This document shows positions 9,370 through 15,043 of a stretch of 59,841 bases of DNA, one piece after another (within the stretch, counting starts at the first letter, position 1; each line of letters begins with the position of its first letter). Position numbers and translations under genes: made by a program. Source of the DNA: Thermomicrobiales bacterium (GTDB lineage: Bacteria > Chloroflexota > Chloroflexia > Thermomicrobiales > UBA6265). The stretch covers positions 1 through 59,841 of the forward strand of contig JAGQGU010000040.1 of assembly GCA_020432165.1 (NCBI GenBank), read 5' to 3'. Under the pieces are notes generated by a model. It saw only the letters and a list, made by a program, of their open reading frames with translations, did no database searches and had not been told where the DNA came from.

Positions 9370-9577
9370 CGCTCACCTCCGTCCGATTATCCCCCTTATG
9401 TCCATTATCGGACGCAGCAGGGGCAGGCGCATCGGTTGCCGGAGGTGATTGTGGCGGCGCGAAACCGATTGGAGGTTTTGGAATGGATCGCTCGGTAACG
9501 AGCTCCCCGATTCCGACTTGACCACCACCGACAATGCAGATAGATCCGAACTGGACGTGATATTGATACTTAGGCAT
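9359..9577 (-). CDS. Small 72-aa protein coupled to cas3, unknown function
   Basis: I do not recognise this protein. It starts at ATG 9577, five bases after a perfect Shine-Dalgarno AAGGAGG, and its stop codon lies 11 bases inside cas3, so ribosomes finishing it could re-initiate on cas3. The first half (MPKYQYHVQFGSICIVGGGQ onwards) looks like beta strands with a glycine turn. The second half is rich in Pro, Ala and Asp and probably disordered. It is the first gene of the cas operon and lies downstream of the promoter at 9747-9775. It could be a Cas3 accessory factor, a leader peptide for coupling, or a regulator; the sequence does not decide. Confidence 0.72.
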   Translation of the reverse strand: MPKYQYHVQFGSICIVGGGQVGIGELVTERSIPKPPIGFAPPQSPPATDAPAPAASDNGHKGDNRTEVSDDR

Positions 9578-9610
9578 AAACGCCTCCTTGAGTTGTGTAT
9601 CCCAAGGAAT

Positions 9611-9740
9611 CCGCGATGCGATATAATGGTTTTCGGTTCCAACGAGCCAAATGATCGCGTTCGCGCGATTCCCGCCGGGCGAGACGAATGGTAGTCGTCT
9701 CGCCCGGATTATGGGTTCTAACCAGCCACGCACGGCTGGT
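9611..9740 (-). promoter_or_regulatory. Structured 5' leader of the cas operon
   Basis: Between the predicted transcription start (about 9740) and the small ORF lies a 163-nt leader with three strong hairpins in the minus-strand RNA. These are ACCAGCC/GGCTGGT at 9721-9740, right at the 5' end; a perfect 13-bp stem at 9675-9687 with 9695-9707; and an ATCGCG/CGCGAT stem with a CGAA loop near 9655-9670. No long U-run follows the 13-bp stem, so it is not a standard intrinsic terminator. It may stabilise the mRNA or attenuate transcription. Confidence 0.55.
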
Positions 9741-9746
9741 CTGTTC

Positions 9747-9775
9747 AGTATATCGGCTGCAATTTGGATATGCAA
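9747..9775 (-). promoter_or_regulatory. Predicted sigma70-type promoter of the cas operon
   Basis: On the minus strand, TTGCAT (9775-9770) and TATACT (9752-9747) are separated by exactly 17 bases, a good housekeeping -35/-10 pair. Initiation would fall near 9740, giving a 163-nt leader before the small ORF and cas3. The -35 box is only 5 bases from the inverted repeat at 9781-9838. It would lie inside the 32-nt R-loop footprint (9773-9804) of a Cascade guided by the mini-array. Confidence 0.65.
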
Positions 9776-9780
9776 ATTGG

Positions 9781-9838
9781 TAACGAAATCCAACCTCATC
9801 AACTCTATGATGTAAGAGTTGTTGTGGTTGGATTTCGT
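9781..9838. promoter_or_regulatory. Inverted repeat: predicted self-target of the mini-CRISPR guide
   Basis: Two arms of about 23 bases (9783-9805 and 9816-9838) are inverted copies of one another with two differences. The spacer of the mini-array at 9895-9926 matches the left arm (minus strand) at positions 1-16 and 19-24. It matches the right arm (plus strand) at positions 1-5, 7-8, 10-16 and 19-22. The three bases 5' of the two protospacers are TAG and AAG, both accepted as PAMs by E. coli type I-E Cascade. The last 8 spacer positions do not match the left arm. The element could instead be an operator for a protein regulator. Confidence 0.75.
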
Positions 9839-9856
9839 CTATCTGCGTCATCTAGA
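9828..9856 (+). promoter_or_regulatory. Possible promoter of the mini-CRISPR
   Basis: TTGGAT (9828-9833) and TCTAGA (9851-9856) are spaced by 17 bases on the plus strand, and the start would fall a few bases before the first degenerate repeat at 9866. The -35 lies inside the right arm of the inverted repeat, so guide-directed Cascade binding there would also shut off the guide's own synthesis. The -10 is weak. Confidence 0.4.
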
Positions 9857-9865
9857 CTAGTTGGT

Positions 9866-9955
9866 GGAACTCCTCACGCATTGGGGATGAACCAAGTTGA
9901 TGAGGTTGGACCTCGTTAAGGGAGACTTGGTGTCCACGCAAGTGGATATGAAAGG
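9866..9955 (+). CRISPR. Degenerate mini-CRISPR (ψR1-spacer-ψR2), CreR-like guide RNA
   Basis: Two diverged type I-E repeats lie exactly 61 bp apart, the native I-E period. ψR1 (9866-9894) ends in GGGGATGAACCA, giving the 8-nt handle ATGAACCA (E. coli: ATAAACCG), and its stem is CCTCA/TGGGG. ψR2 (9927-9955) has a changed but still paired stem, TCCAC/GTGGA, and a GATATGAAAGG-like end in place of GGGGATGAACC. The single 32-nt spacer (9895-9926) partly matches both arms of the inverted repeat beside the cas promoter. Degenerate repeats, one spacer, a target in the cas promoter and partial complementarity are the defining traits of known Cas-regulating RNAs. I infer that Cascade loaded with this RNA represses the cas operon without triggering Cas3. 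Confidence 0.82.
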
Positions 9956-9957
9956 AG

Positions 9958-9992
9958 TGAGTCGTAGGCAGTGCTTACGACTCATCTTTGTT
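9958..9992 (+). terminator. Terminator of the mini-CRISPR transcript
   Basis: A 9-bp perfect stem TGAGTCGTA/TACGACTCA (9958-9966 with 9976-9984) is followed by TCTTTGTT. It begins three bases after ψR2, so it would end a short RNA of about 120 nt made from the mini-array. Confidence 0.6.
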
Positions 9993-10174
9993 CACAGAAT
10001 CGACAACGGCCTGTGATACTCTCTGGCTACTAGTAGGCATTCAAGATCGGATTCTCACGCGAATCTGTGTACTAATGAGAGGCATCGGTAACGTCGCTGG
10101 TTCCCTGAGCAAGTAGCTTGTCTGTGCTGGGTTAGGTGGTGATTCGAGATTGGATCGCATACAAGGGAGTAGGC

Positions 10175-10657
10175 ATGAGCGATACTGCAAAACTGGACTT
10201 CGCCTTTGTCGTCGATGAGGATAAGCGGTTCAATAGCGTTGTCGAACTCGCCGCAACGATACTGAATCAGGATCGATACATTCTGATGGAATTTCCAGAG
10301 GTTCGAGAGTCACATGTTATCGGCGCATTTTGCGATGATCAGGCTATTGGATTTCTCCGATTTCTCGTTCAGGACCTTGGCAAAGCCGAAGGTCGTCCAC
10401 CGGTATTGCGTTCGGGCAAGCCGATCACAGAGGCGTATATCGAAGCCTTTGGCGTGCATCCTGACTGGAGGCGACAAGGGATCGGATCATCACTCCAGCT
10501 TGTAGCCATTGACTATGCACTGCGTTGTGATTGCTATCAGGTAAGATCGCGAAGTCCCGTGACCTCCGAGGAGAATTACTCTCTGAAAATCGCCGCGGGG
10601 TATGCAATCCAGCCGAGCGAGCAGAACGATTCCTATTACTTCATCAAGAAACTATAG
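10175..10657 (+). CDS. GNAT family N-acetyltransferase
   Basis: This 160-aa protein has the acetyl-CoA binding signature VHPDWRRQGIGSSLQ (the R/Q-x-x-G-x-G loop) followed by a helix, the core of the GNAT fold. The early segment FCDDQAIGFLRFLVQ fits strands beta2-beta3. The substrate is unknown. I chose ATG 10175 because AAGGGAG sits 5 bases upstream; an in-frame start 39 bases earlier lacks a ribosome site. It lies 180 bases after the mini-CRISPR terminator and has its own terminator, so it is probably a separate unit. GNAT proteins can be toxins, but no target of the mini-CRISPR spacer is seen in front of it. Confidence 0.85.
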   Translation: MSDTAKLDFAFVVDEDKRFNSVVELAATILNQDRYILMEFPEVRESHVIGAFCDDQAIGFLRFLVQDLGKAEGRPPVLRSGKPITEAYIEAFGVHPDWRRQGIGSSLQLVAIDYALRCDCYQVRSRSPVTSEENYSLKIAAGYAIQPSEQNDSYYFIKKL

Positions 10658-10665
10658 AAAAAGAA

Positions 10666-10700
10666 GGGCGTTCACGATGTCGCGAACGCCCTCTCTTCGT
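10666..10700. terminator. Bidirectional terminator
   Basis: GGGCGTTC (10666-10673) pairs with GAACGCCC (10684-10691), with A-rich sequence before and TCTCTTCGT after. It separates the convergent GNAT gene and the oxidoreductase gene ending at 10719. Confidence 0.7.
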
Positions 10701-10718
10701 ATCTGGATACTAGATGGA

Positions 10719-12812
10719 CTAATCCGCCACAATCGCCAGATCGACGCTTTCCCGTGCCTCGGCCGGGGTCATGCGGAAGTGGTCCATGGTCAGGCACTCG
10801 GTCGGGCACCAGTCAACGCACAAGCCACAGCGGATGCAGCTGCGCTCGTCGATGATCATGGCGGCGGCATAGGGGCCGAGTTCGCCACGCGCCATCTGGG
10901 CGAGGCTGACATCGCCATCGATCGAGTAGATGCGCTCGGGCGAGATCATCTCAATACAGTTATGCGGGCAGACATCAGCGCAGCTATTGCAGAGAATGCA
11001 GCGGTTGCCATCAATGAAGATGTTCAGCTGACACTGCAAGCAGCGCTTGGCCTCCTCAAATCCGATGCTCTTGGTGTAACCCATTTCGGATTCGAGCGTG
11101 TTATCCATGGTGCCGATTCCACGCTGTGGCACGGGTAGCATCGGCATGTCCTGGCGACCAACACTGGTGTAGTCGTCACCCCAGACAAGGCGTCGGCTCA
11201 TCGCTGCCATGCTCCACTCGGCCACACCTTCGCTCAGCAGACTATTCGGGCTGCTGACGAACTCGGTGGGAATGCGGGTGATCTCCATATCCTTGACCTT
11301 CGGCTCGACACCGCGCATCTCGCGGTCGATGGCCTCGGCCACACGCTTGCCTTCGCCAATGGCGGAGATGAAGTTGGTTGGATTGATGACATAATCGCCA
11401 GCTGCCCAGACATTTGACAGCTCGGTCTTCAGGTTCTCATCAAGCAGCGGCACACCGCGGCGGTCGACGTGCTGGAAGAGGCCACCAAGGAAGCGATTAT
11501 CCTGCTTCTGGCCGATAGCAGCGATGACCATATCGCATTTGAGTTGGAACTCGCTACCAGGTACCGGCATCGGGCGACGACGTCCGGAAGCATCGGGTTC
11601 GCCGAGCTCATTCCGGACGCATTCGAGCGCCTTCACCTTGCCCTTGCGATCACCTATAACCTTGGTGGGCGTCACCATGAACTGGATATCCACGCCTTCG
11701 ATTTCGGCTTCCTCGAGCTCCAGTTCTTCCACCGGAATCTCGTGCACAGTACGACGATAAGTCATGATGCTGGATTCGGAACCGAGGCGAAGCACGGTAC
11801 GCACGCAGTCCATAGAGGTAAAACCACCACCAACGGTGACGACGTTGCGACCAACCCAAACATCGTCCTGACCCAGCGCGACATCGGCGAGGAAATCGAG
11901 ACCGCTCACCACGCCCTCAAGCTCTTCACCCTCAATACCAAGTCCCTGGGCAGTCTGGCAGCCAGCACAAAGCACCACCACATCGAACTGTTCGATCATG
12001 GCGGAGAGCTGGATATCCTTGCCGACTTCCATATTGTAGTGAATGCGCACGCCGAGATCGGTGATCTGAGCGACCTCTTCAGCAATCACATCGCGGGGGA
12101 GGCGCCATTCCGGCACGCCGGTCCACATCACACCACCGGGAACCGGGAAGCGCTCGTACACATCCACGGTGTAACCGCGGCGGGCGAGCTGGCGAGCGGT
12201 AGTGAGGCCAGAAACACCGGCACCCACAACACCAACGGTAAGGCCGTTGCTGGGGGCGGCGGAATCGCGGCGGGTTTCGCCGCGATAGTCGGCGGCCACG
12301 CGCTTCAGGTAGCAGATACCAATTGGCTCATCCACTTCCTTGCGGCGGCAGGCGGCCTCACAGGGGCGCGCGCACATACGTCCCAGACAGCCCGGGAAAA
12401 CATTGTGCTCGCGGTTAAGTTCGTAGCTATCGCTATAGCGGCCATCGGCGATCAGCGCGATATAGCGGCTGATATCGGTATGGCTGGGGCAGGCGGTCAT
12501 GCAGGGAATATTGTCGCTGAACCACTGGGCGTCGCCGGTGTAGAGCGGATACTGCTTGCCGCTGCGGATGGTAAACGGATTGAAGAAGGACGCGTCGATA
12601 AACGCGAGCAGGCGCAGACGTCGGCTATCTTCAACCAGAGCGGTATCGAAGCCCTGACCCACAATGCCGAGCGAGGCCAACTCGTTGGCGGTCAGGCCAA
12701 CTTCAGCCGAATCCATGGCACGGAAACGATCAGCCGGAGCGCCGCAGCTTGGGCAAGTGTCGGGCGGTGTCGCGCCTTCGTGGATCCAGCCACAGACTTT
12801 GCATCGAAACAT
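10719..12812 (-). CDS. Rubredoxin / GltD-like FAD oxidoreductase / ferredoxin fusion
   Basis: This 697-aa protein joins several redox modules. Residues 1-30 form a rubredoxin-like zinc or iron site (Cys4, 7, 20, 23). Residues about 100-175 carry the Cys cluster typical of the glutamate synthase small subunit (Cys104, 108, 142, 147, 151, 155). VGVVGAGVSG around residue 195 binds FAD, and VVTVGGGFTSMDC binds NAD(P)H. The C-terminus has two [4Fe-4S] motifs, CILCNSCADVCPHNC and CIRCGLCVDWCPTEC. It probably moves electrons between NAD(P)H and ferredoxin or a partner enzyme. ATG 12812 follows GGAGAGG and starts exactly at the rubredoxin motif. Confidence 0.88.
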   Translation of the reverse strand: MFRCKVCGWIHEGATPPDTCPSCGAPADRFRAMDSAEVGLTANELASLGIVGQGFDTALVEDSRRLRLLAFIDASFFNPFTIRSGKQYPLYTGDAQWFSDNIPCMTACPSHTDISRYIALIADGRYSDSYELNREHNVFPGCLGRMCARPCEAACRRKEVDEPIGICYLKRVAADYRGETRRDSAAPSNGLTVGVVGAGVSGLTTARQLARRGYTVDVYERFPVPGGVMWTGVPEWRLPRDVIAEEVAQITDLGVRIHYNMEVGKDIQLSAMIEQFDVVVLCAGCQTAQGLGIEGEELEGVVSGLDFLADVALGQDDVWVGRNVVTVGGGFTSMDCVRTVLRLGSESSIMTYRRTVHEIPVEELELEEAEIEGVDIQFMVTPTKVIGDRKGKVKALECVRNELGEPDASGRRRPMPVPGSEFQLKCDMVIAAIGQKQDNRFLGGLFQHVDRRGVPLLDENLKTELSNVWAAGDYVINPTNFISAIGEGKRVAEAIDREMRGVEPKVKDMEITRIPTEFVSSPNSLLSEGVAEWSMAAMSRRLVWGDDYTSVGRQDMPMLPVPQRGIGTMDNTLESEMGYTKSIGFEEAKRCLQCQLNIFIDGNRCILCNSCADVCPHNCIEMISPERIYSIDGDVSLAQMARGELGPYAAAMIIDERSCIRCGLCVDWCPTECLTMDHFRMTPAEARESVDLAIVAD

Positions 12813-13088
12813 GGTTGCCTCTCCGAGGTCATTGGCGCGCTCTCCCACGCACCACCTGTCGGTGCCTGCACTGCGGGCACGATATGTTCCCTAGTATACC
12901 GATATCTCTGCACCTGGGGCAGGGTAAGGAAGGGTTTTTGACGACGCTGCACGGTGGATTTGGACTGCTGTCACCCAAATTATCGCTAATACATCGTAAG
13001 TTGAACGGGAAAGGCCGTATAGTGAACGCATGCCGGAATCGGTAACAGATTGTCCGCTGCGAGCGCATATGCATATAGAGGTAGTTTC

Positions 13089-13760
13089 ATGAATGTTCAG
13101 GTTGTTTCCGATGTGGTTTGTCCCTGGTGCCGTATCGGCAAGAAGAATCTGCGGGCCGCGGCCGATCGTTTCACGCAGGAGACCGGTGAGGAGGTAAATA
13201 TCACCTTTCTCCCTTTCCTGCTCGATCCCATTAAGCCAGAGGAGGAAGGCGAGAGTTTCCGCGATCGCTTTGTAAAGCGCAAGGGACTCAGCGAAGAGCA
13301 AATGCAGCAGATGTTCCAGCGCGTGACCGAGGTTGGAGCCAGCTTTGGCCTGAACTTCGATTTCGGGAAGGTTGAATTGGCGGTGAATACCGTTCCGGCG
13401 CACGAATTGATGGAGCTTGCTCCCGCGGACAAGCGCGAGGCGCTGATGGATGCGCTCATGACGGCCTACTTCGAGCAGGGCCAGAACGTTGGCAATGTTG
13501 ATGTGTTGCTCGCCATCGCCCGAACTGTGCTCGGCGAGGCGGAAACCAATGCCATCGAGCAGCCATTACGCAACCACCGCGAGCGCGAGAATGTGCTTGG
13601 CATGATCGGCCAGGTGCAGCAATCCGGGATCAGCGGTGTGCCCTTCACGATCGTCGATGGCAAGTTCGCGGTCAGTGGCGGCCAGCCTCCGCAGGCGTTC
13701 TACGAGACACTACTGAAGGCGCAAGGAGTCAATCAGGAGATAGCTGCGCGGCAGGGGTAG
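13089..13760 (+). CDS. FrnE-like DsbA family thiol oxidoreductase
   Basis: The 223-aa protein has the thioredoxin-fold active site CPWC in VVSDVVCPWCRIGKKNL and the cis-Pro region SGVPFTIVDGKFAVSGGQ, which mark the cytoplasmic FrnE/2-hydroxychromene isomerase-like branch of the DsbA family. There is no signal peptide. It may act in thiol-disulfide exchange or stress response. The start is ATG 13089, preceded by an AGAGGTAG-type ribosome site. It stands alone and is divergent from the oxidoreductase gene, with a 276-bp gap. Confidence 0.9.
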   Translation: MNVQVVSDVVCPWCRIGKKNLRAAADRFTQETGEEVNITFLPFLLDPIKPEEEGESFRDRFVKRKGLSEEQMQQMFQRVTEVGASFGLNFDFGKVELAVNTVPAHELMELAPADKREALMDALMTAYFEQGQNVGNVDVLLAIARTVLGEAETNAIEQPLRNHRERENVLGMIGQVQQSGISGVPFTIVDGKFAVSGGQPPQAFYETLLKAQGVNQEIAARQG

Positions 13761-13876
13761 ACGTGCCCCAACCGGCTGGATGACCACTCCACCCAGACCA
13801 TAGCCACTACTGACCATCCCCAGGGCGCGGTACAATTCGCGGGTAACAAGACGTTCTCTCAAGCAAGGACAATGTC

Positions 13877-14914
13877 ATGAAAACCGCGGTGATGACGGCT
13901 ATCGGCGAGATGCAATGGGAGGATCGTCCGGCCCCAACTCCTGGTCCGCGTGATGTTCTCGTCCGGGTGGAGAAGGTTGGCATCTGCGGTAGCGATTTGC
14001 ACTATTTTGAATCCGGTCGTATCGGCGATTTCGTGGTGGAGCCGCCATTCGTGCTGGGTCACGAAGCCGCTGGCACGATCATCGAGATCGGCAGCGAGGT
14101 GACCAATCTGGCTGTCGGTGATCGCGTGGCGATGGAACCGAACATCACCTGCGGCGAGTGCGAGTTCTGTCGGAGCGGTCAGTACAATCTCTGCCCGGAT
14201 GTCGAATTCTTCGCCACGCCACCTATCGATGGCACCTTCCAGGAATATGTCACCCACCCGGCCCTACTCTGCTTCAAACTGCCGGATGGTATGAGCACCA
14301 TGGAAGGTGCGCTTATCGAGCCACTGGCCGTAGGATTCCACGCCGCCACGATGGGTGGTGCGAGGCTCGGGCAAACCGCGCTCGTCTTTGGCTGCGGCTG
14401 CATCGGCCTGGTGAGCATGATGGCGCTGAAAGCCCTGGGTGCCACTACCGTCTACATGGTCGATGTCATGGATGCGCGACTGCGCAAGGCGCAGGATCTT
14501 GATGCGACCGCTGTCCTCAATGGCATGACGCAAGACGTCATTGCCGAGGTGACCAGCCTCACACATGGACGCGGTGTAGATATCGTCATCGAAACCTCCG
14601 GTACCGATATCGCCATGAACCAGGCCATCAATCTCACCCGCAAAGGTGGGACAATCGTGCCGGTGGGCTACAGCAAATCTGGCATGATCACATTGCCAAT
14701 GAGTGTCGCCATTAATAAGGAACTGCGCTTCCAGACCGTTTTTCGGTACCGCCACAACTATCCGTTAGCGATCGCTGCGGTGGCGGGTGGCCGGGTCAAT
14801 CTCAGAGGCATCGTTACACACGAATACAGTTTCGATGACATTCAACGCGCGATGGACGAGAGCATTGCGGATAAAGCCACGGTTGTCAAAGCAGTGATGA
14901 GCATTTGCGATTGA
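13877..14914 (+). CDS. Zinc-dependent polyol (sorbitol/xylitol-type) dehydrogenase
   Basis: This 345-aa medium-chain dehydrogenase oxidises a secondary alcohol, probably a polyol, with NAD. It shows the catalytic zinc region GICGSDLHYFESG and GHEAAG, a structural zinc lobe with four cysteines (CGECEFCRSGQYNLC), and the Rossmann motif VFGCGCIGLVSM. The HYF-x-x-G context is typical of sorbitol and xylitol dehydrogenases. A plausible -10 (TACAAT) lies about 45 bases before the start, and a strong terminator follows. The exact substrate cannot be told. Confidence 0.9.
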   Translation: MKTAVMTAIGEMQWEDRPAPTPGPRDVLVRVEKVGICGSDLHYFESGRIGDFVVEPPFVLGHEAAGTIIEIGSEVTNLAVGDRVAMEPNITCGECEFCRSGQYNLCPDVEFFATPPIDGTFQEYVTHPALLCFKLPDGMSTMEGALIEPLAVGFHAATMGGARLGQTALVFGCGCIGLVSMMALKALGATTVYMVDVMDARLRKAQDLDATAVLNGMTQDVIAEVTSLTHGRGVDIVIETSGTDIAMNQAINLTRKGGTIVPVGYSKSGMITLPMSVAINKELRFQTVFRYRHNYPLAIAAVAGGRVNLRGIVTHEYSFDDIQRAMDESIADKATVVKAVMSICD

Positions 14915-14947
14915 GTATGCGTGGCACGCATACGTGTCTCAATGGCA

Positions 14948-14978
14948 GGGGTAGATGCATTCGCATCTACCCCGCTTT
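14948..14978 (+). terminator. Intrinsic terminator after the dehydrogenase gene
   Basis: A perfect 11-bp stem GGGGTAGATGC/GCATCTACCCC with an ATTC loop is followed by GCTTT. A second, smaller palindrome (14917-14935) precedes it. Confidence 0.75.
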
Positions 14979-15043
14979 AGCATGAGCTGGTGGTCAAGCT
15001 CCAGGGTGGCTGACGATGATGATGTAGAGTTTCTCTCGGGATC

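Noticed and set aside
9781-9838. Inverted repeat as an intrinsic terminator
   Set aside because: Neither strand has a U-run after the stem, and the element lies upstream of a good promoter, not at a gene end.
10046-10074. Possible third degenerate CRISPR repeat (GGATTCTCACGCGAATC)
   Set aside because: It contains TCACGC about three repeat units (182 bases, not 183) after ψR1, but its ends lack repeat features and it lies beyond the terminator, so the likeness is probably chance.
10100-10130. Third copy of the dispersed repeat
   Set aside because: The minus strand shares only CAGACAAGCT and a few scattered bases with the 17149 and 23173 copies, and the paired stems are absent.
10175-10657. 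GNAT protein as a Cascade-repressed toxin (CreTA-like)
   Set aside because: No match to the mini-array spacer is visible upstream of the gene; the spacer targets lie only at the cas-side inverted repeat.
11469-12941. 490-aa open frame opposite the oxidoreductase gene
   Set aside because: It is antisense to a gene with clear Fe-S and FAD motifs, has a His/Ala-rich shadow composition and lacks a ribosome site.
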